Assembly: GCA_029255685.2 (NCBI GenBank) | Contig: CM055320.2 | Coordinates: 8,976,614-9,040,613, forward strand | Direction of reading: 5' to 3' | DNA: 64,000 nucleotides | DNA from: Silene conica | Lineage: Eukaryota > Streptophyta > Magnoliopsida > Caryophyllales > Caryophyllaceae | Part shown: positions 43,513-54,800 of the stretch, piece after piece | How the letters are laid out: each line of letters starts with the position of its first letter | Position numbering within the stretch: position 1 is the first letter of the stretch | Position numbers and translations under genes: made by a program | Notes under the pieces: generated by a model | Databases searched by the model: none | Seen by the model: the letters and a program-made list of their open reading frames with translations, nothing else | What the model was told of the DNA's origin: nothing

Positions 43513-45280
43513 CTGTAAAAATCAAGAACGTTTGCCAATATATAGAGCACCGCAGGAAGGTATTTACCGATTTGTAAAACACCCATAAGGAGGGAACTAC
43601 TCATTGTGTCGACGTTCAACATCGTATTTTACACCCAAAAAAGCTTGTAACGGAAACAACTCATATAACATGTATGATTGTCTTATACAAGACTTGCGTC
43701 ATTTTGTAAATTTTGGTCAGCGCTTCTCTTTTTAATCTTTTCGGTCTTAAATAAGTTGTCAGGATTCAACTTAAGATCCTTGAAAATGGAATGACCCTGG
43801 ACGACCGAGATACTCTTGATCAACTTCGAACACAAATGTACCATCAAGGCATCAACTACAAGCTAAGCAAAGCCGTGGAGTATCAACTGCAAGATTCACT
43901 AGCTCAGTCAACGAGACCAAATGAACATGGTTGGGAGTCAGCACACTTCCATGCCCAGGACCAGTTGAAAATCGGCTCTACAATGTGACGGGCCAGTCCA
44001 AGAGCCGGTAGTTCACAACGTAAAAAGATTTTGACCAGCAAGAGATGTCGAGGATAGATGCCAAGAATTCAAGAAGCAGAAGGAGAAGAAAAAGGAGAAA
44101 CGACTGAATAAATAACTACTTCAAGCTCACATAGAACTACAGAAGCATTCAAAATACAACCTAATCATTATATCTATAAAAGAATAATGTAAATCTGCCT
44201 ACGTGGCGCAGTCACATCGCAGCATCGGGTGTTTCGAGGCCTCACATTCAACCTCAGCATTTTCACTTTTTATAGACCAATCAGATTCTGCCACCTCATA
44301 ATAAGTTAATAATTTAATAATAATTTAATAATTTAATAATCATTTATTTATTATTAAATAAAAAAACTAAATCAAAATAAAATCTTTTCCCACCGTGCGA
44401 ATTTCGTCTTCAACAATACAGAGTTCATCTTCTTCAATACACAATTCATCTTCTTCAATAGAAAACTCAGGTAATTTGTTTTATGTTTGGATTAATTGAA
44501 TTTTTAATTGCGTTTTATTTGATTCAATTAGGTTTATTAGGGTTGTGAATTGTTAATTTGCTTTGGATTTGGGATTTAGGGTTTCGTAACCTTGAAATTT
44601 CTTCGATTCTCGAACTAATTTTTCAATTTCAGATGAAATCAGCCGTCAATCGTGGTTAGTTGGCTTTTAATTTAAACTGTCATCAGTTTATTGTAATGAT
44701 GTTGTATAGTTTATCGTATTTTTTTTAATGATTTCATATTATAAGGTATAGCCAGGAAGCAATCTTACATCTCAATAGCAATTCCTTCTGCAATTTCATT
44801 AATTTGTGCAAGACTTTCGCGCAATCCAGCGTCAATTCATTAATAATTATAGTTTTCTTTTTCCGCACGCGAGTACCTGATCGGCTAAGCATTAACAAAG
44901 CTGCTATGTTCTTAATCAGTTTCAGTATGCACGGCGATCAGTTCAAGGTACGTCAGAAAACAAAGCTCAATCAACGACACGATCGTCCAAAGGACGTAGC
45001 AATCGAAGCGGAGTAAAGTACCAATGTGGGCGGCGTTAGAATTCAAAGGATCGAAGAAAGCTGCATATTCGTCTGTCGAAGGGTAGTACTGGCGCACTGT
45101 ATATTACAAAGTGTAATCATGGACCCCCAACGTTCATCTCCGCCGCCAGCTATCCACTTCTCGACCTCAAAAGTTACAGTAATTCATTTTTTTTTCAGTT
45201 TTTAATCTTGATTAATTTAAATTATTTGTGTAATCATGGATGTGATTATAAATTAGTAATGAATTTTTGTATGTTGATTA

Positions 45281-46434
45281 ACAATTGGATCTCATTCTAG
45301 CCATTGTGAAGAGCGGGAGGCTGCTTGAAAGCAAGCGAGCATCCAACCAGGCGGCTAGCATGCATCAAACAAATTCAGACAAGGGAGATTGATTCTGAGA
45401 GTTTAGCTGCGTTTTTGGTTGATATTTCGGTGAGGATTTGATTTGATTTTATTTTGATTTGGGGATTTAGGGTTAATTGTATTGAATTTTATTAAATTGA
45501 CTGAAAATTGTTGTTTTTTTGTGGTTTTGTGTTGGATTAGGCTACGTATGAAGCACAGGAGGATGTACAATTGATGCTTTTCGCCTTATGAAACAAATGG
45601 TATTCTTCTTCTTTGAATTTTAATCAGTTAACTGATTCTCTCATTGTATTCAACTAATCTTTCATTGATTTTATTAGGGTTGGGAAGAAGGTGAAGGCAT
45701 GGGCAAAGACAAGCAAGGTATCAAAGGTTACATTCGTGTTCAAAACAAGCAGGATTGCACAGGTCCCTTATTTTTCCGCTTTTACTCCCTTCCTTCAAAT
45801 CATTTGTTTACCTTTGCTTAAATACGTAGGAGCTCTTAATGAATAGATATATATGTAAGAGTTAATTTTGATATTTACTGTGAAATGCCCTTTGAGAATT
45901 TAGGTATTGGAGTGGAGAAGAAAAATGTTTGGGCGTTTGATACCTCTCAATTTGACAACATTCTCAAGAAACTCAAAGTGGTATGTATGCTTTTCACTTT
46001 TTTTGCGCATTTGGTCCGTTTTTGACGCGGTGTAGTAATCTAATTTCTCTTTGTTGCTTTTTACACGCATTGCAGCAATCAGCAGACCCCAAAGCTGAAC
46101 AAGGTAGTTGCTTTTGACTCACAGTGTAACTATATCACTTTGTTACCCTTACTGTTTCTCAACATCTGAACTCGCTTAACTGTGTACCTGTGCATCAGAT
46201 AACAAAGATGATGGCGATAAAGATGCTGCTGTTGCTGGTGAACCCATGGAAGATAAGAAACCAAAAAAGGTTACTCGGCCACAAGGAAGGTAACAACTTT
46301 GCTGTTAAGATTGTTTGTATGATGCTTACTCCATGTGTAGGCTGTAGCGTACTGATCTGACCTACTTTTTACGTAATAATCAGGTATGCCAGGAGGGAAA
46401 GGGGGAAGCTGGTCAAGGGATATTAGCAGCAGAA
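45281..46434 (+). repeat. 1154-bp chimeric cassette, tandem copy 1
   Basis: The unit joins ~295 bp of an unidentified gene (exon, 111-bp intron 45430-45540, start of next exon) to ~860 bp of a G-patch gene tail. The junction lies at TTGATGC near 45571-45577. It repeats exactly at a 1154-bp period as far as I can compare by eye. Confidence 0.93.
45573..46426 (+). pseudogene. Captured G-patch protein gene tail, copy 1
   Basis: Exon pieces 45573-45599, 45678-45762, 45904-45980, 46076-46103, 46199-46289 and 46384-46426 splice in frame to [27 protein letters not shown], then NVWAFDTSQFDNILKKLKV, a Lys/Asp-rich stretch and RRERGKLVKGY followed by a stop. This is the G-patch domain (GWEEGEGMG) and C-terminus of a plant D111/G-patch nucleolar RNA-binding protein resembling the PINX1 group. 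The N-terminal exon is absent, and the upstream exon it is joined to (ATYEAQEDVQL) reads in another frame and stops at once, so no in-frame fusion is made. Introns show capture from DNA, not mRNA. Confidence 0.85.
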
Positions 46435-47588
46435 ACAATTGGATCTCATTCTAGCCATTGTGAAGAGCGGGAGGCTGCTTGAAAGCAAGCGAGCATCCAA
46501 CCAGGCGGCTAGCATGCATCAAACAAATTCAGACAAGGGAGATTGATTCTGAGAGTTTAGCTGCGTTTTTGGTTGATATTTCGGTGAGGATTTGATTTGA
46601 TTTTATTTTGATTTGGGGATTTAGGGTTAATTGTATTGAATTTTATTAAATTGACTGAAAATTGTTGTTTTTTTGTGGTTTTGTGTTGGATTAGGCTACG
46701 TATGAAGCACAGGAGGATGTACAATTGATGCTTTTCGCCTTATGAAACAAATGGTATTCTTCTTCTTTGAATTTTAATCAGTTAACTGATTCTCTCATTG
46801 TATTCAACTAATCTTTCATTGATTTTATTAGGGTTGGGAAGAAGGTGAAGGCATGGGCAAAGACAAGCAAGGTATCAAAGGTTACATTCGTGTTCAAAAC
46901 AAGCAGGATTGCACAGGTCCCTTATTTTTCCGCTTTTACTCCCTTCCTTCAAATCATTTGTTTACCTTTGCTTAAATACGTAGGAGCTCTTAATGAATAG
47001 ATATATATGTAAGAGTTAATTTTGATATTTACTGTGAAATGCCCTTTGAGAATTTAGGTATTGGAGTGGAGAAGAAAAATGTTTGGGCGTTTGATACCTC
47101 TCAATTTGACAACATTCTCAAGAAACTCAAAGTGGTATGTATGCTTTTCACTTTTTTTGCGCATTTGGTCCGTTTTTGACGCGGTGTAGTAATCTAATTT
47201 CTCTTTGTTGCTTTTTACACGCATTGCAGCAATCAGCAGACCCCAAAGCTGAACAAGGTAGTTGCTTTTGACTCACAGTGTAACTATATCACTTTGTTAC
47301 CCTTACTGTTTCTCAACATCTGAACTCGCTTAACTGTGTACCTGTGCATCAGATAACAAAGATGATGGCGATAAAGATGCTGCTGTTGCTGGTGAACCCA
47401 TGGAAGATAAGAAACCAAAAAAGGTTACTCGGCCACAAGGAAGGTAACAACTTTGCTGTTAAGATTGTTTGTATGATGCTTACTCCATGTGTAGGCTGTA
47501 GCGTACTGATCTGACCTACTTTTTACGTAATAATCAGGTATGCCAGGAGGGAAAGGGGGAAGCTGGTCAAGGGATATTAGCAGCAGAA
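46435..47588 (+). repeat. 1154-bp chimeric cassette, tandem copy 2
   Basis: Second full unit, offset by 1154 bp from copy 1 with no difference found by eye, introns included. The lack of divergence implies a very recent duplication or an assembly duplication. Confidence 0.93.
46727..47580 (+). pseudogene. Captured G-patch protein gene tail, copy 2
   Basis: The same gene tail 1154 bp downstream, with the same exon and intron pattern (exons 46727-46753, 46832-46916, 47058-47134, 47230-47257, 47353-47443, 47538-47580) and no visible change. See copy 1 for domain content. Confidence 0.85.
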
Positions 47589-47885
47589 ACAATTGGATCT
47601 CATTCTAGCCATTGTGAAGAGCGGGAGGCTGCTTGAAAGCAAGCGAGCATCCAACCAGGCGGCTAGCATGCATCAAACAAATTCAGACAAGGGAGATTGA
47701 TTCTGAGAGTTTAGCTGCGTTTTTGGTTGATATTTCGGTGAGGATTTGATTTGATTTTATTTTGATTTGGGGATTTAGGGTTAATTGTATTGAATTTTAT
47801 TAAATTGACTGAAAATTGTTGTTTTTTTGTGGTTTTGTGTTGGATTAGGCTACGTATGAAGCACAGGAGGATGTACAATTGATGC
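47589..47885 (+). repeat. 1154-bp cassette, partial copy 3
   Basis: The first 297 bp of the unit. At GATGC (47881-47885) it leaves the cassette and continues into the natural exon of the unidentified gene (RFADFFGRAF...). This shows which part of the unit came from that gene and where the G-patch piece was joined. Confidence 0.9.
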
Positions 47886-47961
47886 GATTTGCTGATTTCT
47901 TTGGACGCGCGTTTGCTGGTGATGTTTCTGCTCAATTTCCTTGGGTTAAAACATTCAAGGA
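47849..47961 (+). pseudogene. Captured exon of an unidentified gene
   Basis: After an intron shared with both cassettes, the exon reads ATYEAQEDVQLMRFADFFGR, then AFAGDVSAQFPWVKTFKE. The preceding exon (47589-47737) ends in DSESLAAFLVDIS. It looks like genuine coding sequence of a plant protein I cannot name. It is cut at about 47961 by the LEAD-SENSITIVE1-like segment. The last 20 bp recur at 49021-49040, where the frame could continue ([12 protein letters not shown]). Confidence 0.6.
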
Positions 47962-47986
47962 GTCGTATTATCCTGTTTAGACTGCT

Positions 47987-49028
47987 TGGAGAGCTTATTA
48001 TATTTACTCTCATCATGGTAATCTCTCTTTCTTTCTTACTGCTATACGTTTACTGTAATTAAATCCCGACTCTTACGAATGAAAACAAAAAACCTGTCCT
48101 CCTTCAGATTTCATTTCATCATTTTCTGATCAGATTTATGCTTTTATGTGAAGGTATTTATGTTGGAGACAACAAAGTCGTTCACTTTACAGACCCAACT
48201 GACGGTTTTTCAAGTCTTAGTGCATCCAGTCATTCGACTGTAAAATTTGGTTACCCTTCTCCATGCCCTACTTCGACTGATTGCGGTTTCAGGCACCCAG
48301 ACAGTGGAGTCGTATTATCCTGTTTAGACTGCTTTATGGAGAAGGGATCGCCTTGCTTATTCGAGTATGGCGTCTCTGCGTCTTACTTCCACATCAAAAG
48401 GCCTGGAACATGCACTACAGCACAGCCTGATCCGTCTGAAACTGTCATTCACAGGGCGAACTATCTTCTGAGACACGGATTTGGAAACTATGATATGTTT
48501 CTGAACAACTGTGAGGACTTTGCTATCTACTGTAAAACAGGTTTATTAGACAAAAGCGGGTTAGGAAGGAGTGGACAAGTGTCGTCAGTTGCTGCAGCTG
48601 CGCTGCCTATTGCTCTGCTAGCAAAGGTGAAAAATAGTGCCACTGTGGGTGTAGCAGTGGGAGCGGGACTGTATTATTACTGTATGGTCCGTCTTGGACA
48701 TGATATTGGTGTTCGCACTGATATGATAAAGGTACCAGTCGAGAAGCTAGAAGTCTACAATGGTCGTCGTAGGCTGCCTTCTACGCCGCTGTCTCTGCAA
48801 GCAGTGCATCCGTCCAGAGGTTTAACTGAAATTGCTGGATTGTGCAGTAACAAGGAGCAACATTCTGAAAATGTCTGTACAAAAGTCAATACTGTATTAG
48901 GCAGTGGTAGCATTTCAGTACCCGACAGAAGAAGCGACAGTGTAACCCTTGAAGACGAGAGAAGGGGAGACCCGATCATGGAAGAAGCCATCACATTCGG
49001 GGAGATGTACAAGAGGAAGATGGGTTAA
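47987..49028 (+). pseudogene. Captured LEAD-SENSITIVE1-like (LRAT/NC domain) gene
   Basis: A broken first exon (47987-48017, YIYSHHG) splices over an intron (48018-48153) to exon 48154-49028, starting [14 protein letters not shown]. The LRAT/NlpC-like marks are present: the HHG histidine, CLDCF, and the catalytic cysteine in [14 protein letters not shown] hydrophobic stretch ([26 protein letters not shown]) and [18 protein letters not shown] match the plant LES1/NC-domain family. The true start and the first ~20 codons are lost: in their place is a 29-bp copy of this gene's own second exon (47959-47987 equals 48306-48334). An ATG at 48138 opens the frame but lies in the intron. The tail ending MYKRKMG may be foreign. 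Confidence 0.85.
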
Positions 49029-49426
49029 AACATTCAAGGAATTTCCACATCTATTTTAATCAGGTGTGATATGTAGTTCGGTTAGAATACAGTTTAGGTG
49101 TATTTTGGATTAGTTTCGTCCCATTGATGGCCAGTTTTAAGTGTTTAAATGCCTTTGAATTGAAACTGAAGAGGATGAGGAAGAGCCGAAGAGTTATGCC
49201 GTTATGCGCCTTTTTGTCTTTTTGTTTATGAGGCTCAAATCTAAATGGTCTGATGCACGGATAATAAATTATGCGACTGACATGAAATTTATGGGTGATT
49301 AGTATCAAAACGTGTGCTTTCAAAACCTTTAGCTGCTCATCCATCTGAAGGTTAAGTTGTAAGGAATGTCTAGAGCAACATGCTTTCTGATGTTCAAACC
49401 TTGCAATCATTGTATATATCATTATC

Positions 49427-49726
49427 TACTACGAAGGACCCTTGAACGGTACCATTCATATCGTAGCAGGAGGAGCAGGAGCAAGTCTTACAGAGTTTAC
49501 CAGTGTACACCCCAATTGGAGCCTGTTCAGAGACTTTGATTATGGCTTTACGAAACTCACAGCATTCGACCATTCAAACTTGCTGTTCGAGTACAAGAAG
49601 AGCAGAGACGGTAAAGTTTACGACTCCTTCAGAATATCGAGGGATTACAGGGACATCTTGGCTTGCGCGATTGACAGTTGCTATTGGTTAAAGTTTGTAG
49701 AAAATGGGCAGGTTGTTATTGCATAG
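49427..49726 (+). pseudogene. Captured purple acid phosphatase C-terminus
   Basis: About 99 codons: YYEGPLNGTIHIVAGGAGAS, PNWSLFRDFDYGFTKLTAFD, NLLFEYKKSRDGKVYDSF and ISRDYRDILACAIDSC. This is the last exon of a plant purple acid phosphatase close to the PAP1/PAP27 group. The metal-binding core is not present. It follows about 400 bp (49029-49426) in which I recognise nothing beyond the 20-bp repeat at 49021-49040. Confidence 0.85.
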
Positions 49727-50026
49727 TCCGGACACCATGGCCGTCTTAAAATAAATGGAGGTTCGGTTCTCCAAAAAAAATAAGGACAGTGTGTTGCGTG
49801 GACAGGCATTTTCCTGAAATGCAAGTTTTATGTTTTTCAACAGTTTTTTCCGCTTTTGTTTTTATTTATAAAAAAAAGTTCATATAAAAGGCGAGACCAA
49901 ATATTACTCTATAATTGCAAATAAAGAATTATTGTCTAACTAATTTTAACATATTAACAACACTATTATTCCGATTTTTTATATGTTTTAAACATTTATT
50001 TACATAGAACTAAAAATTATTCAACC

Positions 50027-50305
50027 ATGTATTTCCATGCAATTTGCACGGGTTCTAAGTTTGAAAGAAGACAGTTTCCTTTAGCAGTTTGTTTCGCCAT
50101 GACTATCAACAAAAGTCAAGGTCAATCTCTATCCCGTGTTGGACTTTATCTTCCAAGACCAGTCTTTACCCATGGCCAACTGTACGTTGCTATATACAGG
50201 GCCACGAGTAAGAAAGGTCTAAAAGTGTTACTTCTTGATGAAGAAGGAGGGATGACTAATACAACAACAAATGTTGTTTACAAGGAGGTTTTCGAGAAAC
50301 TGTAA
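50027..50305 (+). pseudogene. Helitron helicase C-terminal remnant
   Basis: The 92-aa stretch contains the end of the Pif1-like superfamily 1B helicase of Helitrons: RRQFPLAVCFAMTINKSQGQ, then LSRVGLYLPRPVFTHGQLYV and TTNVVYKEVFEKL with a natural stop. The usual AVSR of the last helicase motif reads AIYR, a change in a key position. The Rep domain and the rest of the helicase are missing. Confidence 0.92.
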
Positions 50306-50707
50306 TTTTCGTGTTGGGTTATTGAATTTTAATATACCCATTTAATTTATATTTGTACCTGATCAGTTATTTTGTTCATCGTATTTGCCCGTCAAATTAT
50401 GTTCCGTAAGTAATTCATCAAAAGACAGTAACTTTCCAAACTACTCATTATTAGTTATTTAATCTTTTTTTATTCGTCTATTGTTTTTTCTTATATAGCT
50501 TATTCATTAATGTTATCATAAGTACTCCAAATATTATCATCATTACTAATAGTTATTCGAATATCAGTGCATCAGGAAATTCACCTTTTCACCGAATATA
50601 TCTTATATTCAAACATCCCGTTAAAAAACAATTCGTTAGAATAAACACAATTGTTATATATTGAAATAAATATACCGACGCCGTCTTTAAAAATAAGTGT
50701 ACACAAC

Positions 50708-50736
50708 CCCGTGATTTTTCACGGGTGTTACACTAG
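50708..50736 (+). repeat. Helitron 3' terminal hairpin and CTAG end
   Basis: Stem CCCGTGA (50708-50714) / TCACGGG (50719-50725) with a TTTT loop, then TGTTACACTAG; the element ends at G50736. This hairpin plus CTRR end is the transposition stop signal of Helitrons. Confidence 0.88.
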
Positions 50737-51811
50737 TATATTATATAATACATAAAAGCCGAAAATAGAGACCAAATCATGAAAAGATCAATGGCCTTCA
50801 GGCGAAAGATAAATGAAGGGGATAAGGGCATAACTAATAACAACAAATAACACAGGACTTATATTACAAAAACCCACTATTTAGAATGTATATGGTATTT
50901 AGCATTTTTATTCTTTGTATGTGTATGTTCATTCCCCGACATCAAACGCAACCTGCAGCATAATTCACACTCGTAGTCATTCATCAATAGTGCCCTATAT
51001 ATGTAGCGGTAGTATACATCGTGAGTCGAGTCATCTGCTTCACTCTCCGTGTATCTTTAATATTTGAGTATTCTTATTACTTCACGACCCATGAACAACA
51101 CTCGGAAGCTTCATTTTATGGCAAAAAATAAGATTTTCAGTCTTTGTCCATTATTAAAGGAAATAAAAGAATAAGTACAAACCGTAAAGTACAATACAGC
51201 TTCATAGATAGATCTTCACAAGCATCTCCACTTTTGTCTTGTACAGCTCACTATAACAGAAGCAAATGCAAATGCCTAATTAACAGAGCCAAAAATCTCA
51301 AGGACAAACAACACACGACTACACACTGAAAAGGAATGAACACACTACAACACGGAACTGACTTCAGTGACTTTACGCCCTCTTATAGGCTTATAGCTTA
51401 GTTGGGCATTGATGATTTGATGCAACCATTTCCTGTTGTTAGCCAACCAATGTACACAATTACAAAATCAGCCTCATGTGATGAGTGTGATCTGATCCAT
51501 ACTATCGTATTTCATAGACGAAAATAAACAGACTAGACACAATGTAAACAAACAGTATATTGGTTATTGACTGAAGTTGGCCTCGAGTCTCCCGACTTTC
51601 TAAACAATTTACGATGGTAGACTCAAGAAACTGTTGCATAACTTTCATTCACTTCAATCAACAAAGGAAAAATATTTCGACGGACCATATGTCCCAGAGA
51701 CAAACTTTCAACTTCCAAGGCCCAAAGCAGATTCAGTAAGAGCCAAGAGGAGAGAGTTCCACTCTTCATACGGCAAAATAAGTCTGATGATACTAGATAA
51801 TCTTTGAAGCG
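50737..51811. other. Intergenic between the Helitron and the SAP-like gene
   Basis: AT-rich; no gene seen. It should include the 3'-UTR of the minus-strand gene that ends near 51812. On the minus strand about 51723-51830 keeps a protein-like open frame (IRLILPYEEWNSLLLALTES), which may be an alternative last exon of that gene. Confidence 0.4.
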
Positions 51812-54800
51812 CTATTCCATGTTCTTTACGCAACAATTACCGAATTAATTTTACTACTACTCTCAACATAATTAAACTACCTTGTTTTTCCAACAGAATG
51901 GGACATGCACATGGTAAGTCAAACTTAACTCCTTTTTACAAGTAGAAACTTAACTTAATCAAACAGATACACGAACATAGATATAAGCAGACAAAAAGGT
52001 ACAAAGAAATAAAGAAAGATGGTAAACCTTAGTAAAAGGTCTCATTGACCTTCTACGACTTGCACGAGCATCGCCAGAAAATTGATTTGAGGTTCTTAAG
52101 AACTTCGCCTCTGCGCTCTCAGATTGACGTTGGTCATCAGCACTACTGAAATGCCTCTTCATCCTAAATTCACTATAATCAGAATTCGTAGGCTTTACCC
52201 GGGGCTCTTCCAATGATTGTCTAAAATTGTTGAATCTGAGAGAGAAAAACAGTAGCTTGTTAGCTAAAGGATCAAGCGAACTCAGCATAGTCAAATTTAG
52301 GGTTATTACTCTTATTAGCCTATCTTTATTTCCTTCTTTTATCCACCGCCATCACTACTACATCTACTTTTCTTTGTATTTTCCTGTAATACTTCCCTAA
52401 CAAGTAACAACTGCCATCAATTTAAGCAAGTCCTTAGAAATGAGCTTACCCTGAGTTTTGGGTTCCATCACCAGCTTTGCTGCTACCCTGTATAAAAGGC
52501 AGGTGTCACTGAGAAGCCAAATGAGTAAATTAGAGGAGACCAAGCCAAAAAAAATTACTGAAGTTACATGTACCAAATTAGTTCTCACTTGACCTCGGTC
52601 AACATCCTTATCATGATTATTAGAGTAATTAAAAACATGATGATCCGCATGATTTTTCTTTGGAATAGCAAAGTGTAGAGGCCCATCGATGTTGAAAGAA
52701 CCAAGAGATGCATCTTTCTTTGGCAGCTCAACTGCTTCGTGACCAACTCCATTTGAGCTTATGAACCCACCATTTCCAGCTATAATTTTGATATCAGGAT
52801 TTGGATGCGTAAGAGGTAATCCCTGGAAAGGAAAATAGGGCCTGATTTGTTCACATCTTTGGACAGACTGTTTTTGGACCTCTTGGACCAGCCTACTGGA
52901 CCTGCTTGGTATGGATACTCTACCATGCTCAATTCCCAACCGGTGGCCAACATCAGAAAGTCCGCTCATATGATACGACGAGGACGCATATCGGCTTTGA
53001 TCCATGGCTTGAAGAGGCCACATCTGAGGAACATCCCCACGAAGTTGACCAGGGGTGAACGGTCCGAAGTGTAGAATGTTGCTCTTTTGTGGCTGATCGG
53101 CCAAGACCAAACGTGTCGCAACCCTTGAAGAAGATGCAACATCACGAAACTGCAAGAAATTAACACTGGGTGATGCTTCGATGCCGACAAAAGGAGTTGC
53201 AGATAATCTACTATTTTTAAGAACCGGGTCTGAAGGACTACAAGCTTGCTGCCAATGAGTCTCCTTATACATGTCATCACCCGTCGTTGACCATTTAGGA
53301 TCATATTGCACGGTGTTTCCTGAGAACTTATGTATTACTCCCTCATTCTCTTTTCTTAGCGAACATTCTGAACCACGATTTTCCTGTTCTGTCTCATGTT
53401 TCGACTTAAATGATAACATTGCCTGCTTTTCACCTACTTCCTCCCGATTATGGACAATATTTTCAAAGGAGTCAGCTCTGGGCGTAATCAAAGATCCTCC
53501 ACCAAATTCTTCAGCTTGACATACAACATTTGTCCCTACTGTGGTTGGGCAAGACTCATCTTCAAGTTGCGGATTATCACGTGAATCCATGAGAAAAGAA
53601 CCTTTCTTTTCATCAGAACTACTTGACTGAAGGTTGTGAATATCGTTACATATATGCACTCCAGCTTTCAAACTTTCAATCCAGTCTGATGCAGTTGAAT
53701 TTAAATCAACAAAAAGTTGAATTCCATCCTCACAGCTAATATCATATGTGAAAGTAGGGAGCGAAGCTTCTGCAGTAGTACTCAAGATAGACGAGAAGGT
53801 ATTCTCGACATCACCTGCGCCACTATTGCTATCTCTCTGAAGTTGCGTCAAACGACCCATATCCTCAGAAGCCTGCATATGACAATGTCCAAGTCAAGTA
53901 TCACATCTTCAAGACTTTAAATTGAGCAAGTCTGCATTAGTCTTTAACATAATCCATAGCAATCTACTAGTTCCACATAATTTAATAATGTAACCTTCTT
54001 ATTGACACGCCAATCCACATGTGATGCCTTCTCAATGGTGTAGATAGTCAGTACTCAGTAGCACTACCTCCATCCTGAATTTATCATTCCCATCTGACTT
54101 CGGGTGGTCAGCCGAAATCAACTGTGACTGTTAGTTTCTCCAATTATGGCACCAAATTAAAGTTAAACACTAACCATTAGTTTCTCCACGTTTCAAATTC
54201 GGCTACTTAAACTCAATACACGTGAACGCTATCCTAATAAGTTCTTGTACAATTACAGGGACACTACCACTTTATAACAAAAATTCAATTAAGTAATCGA
54301 GTCCCTGTAGCTGTACCCTTATTTTAGGAGAGCGTTCCCGTGTCTTGAATTTAAGAAGCCGAGTTTGACACAGGAGACACTAATGGTCAATGACTCAATG
54401 TAGAATTTGGTGGCAGATTTGGAGAAACTAATTGACAAAATTTAACTAATAACCGGGTATGACTGTATGACACATAGACACACACTCGTGTTACAAACTT
54501 GTAGATGTGTCGAACAAACATAATTGTCGAACGAACATCATCATAATAAATTACAGATCAATGAGTGGCTGCAGATCTCGAGTTCTTCCCAGATAAATTT
54601 GCAGATGTGACTAACCTTGCAGCTTTGGAAATCATTTTGGTCTGGATCTACATGCTTTAGGAATTGTCCAAAGCCATTGTGAGATGACATCTCTCTCAAA
54701 TCTGAAAGCCAGCCAATGGAACCGTGAAGGCGTGATTCACAAGACTAAAGGTAACAACCTGCTCATTGTATAGTAACTTTGCTTGCCTTGAAGAGATGAG

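Larger units (their letters stand above)
44173..50736 (+). mobile_element. Helitron carrying captured gene fragments (6.56 kb)
   Basis: The 5' end TCTATAAAAGAATAATG follows an A at 44172. The 3' end has a hairpin (50708-50725) 11 nt before a terminal CTAG and is followed by T at 50737, so the element sits in an A|T target, the Helitron signature. No inverted ends or target duplication are present, as expected. Inside are the C-terminal end of a Pif1-type Helitron helicase (50027-50305) and fragments of at least four host genes, all in the same direction and some with introns. No Rep (HUH) domain was seen, so it is non-autonomous. Content left of 45281 includes leader/exon-like pieces of unknown origin. 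Confidence 0.82.

Noticed and set aside
43791..43988. 65-aa ORF (MTLDDRDTLDQLRTQ...) as a gene
   Set aside because: Short, no recognisable family, no splice partners; kept out for lack of support.
45541..46426. In-frame fusion of the unidentified gene with the G-patch protein
   Set aside because: Across the GATGC join the upstream frame reads MLFAL and stops, while the G-patch frame is shifted.
48138..49028. 296-aa ORF as an intact LEAD-SENSITIVE1-like gene
   Set aside because: Its ATG lies inside the intron; the real first exon is broken and starts with a copied piece of exon 2.
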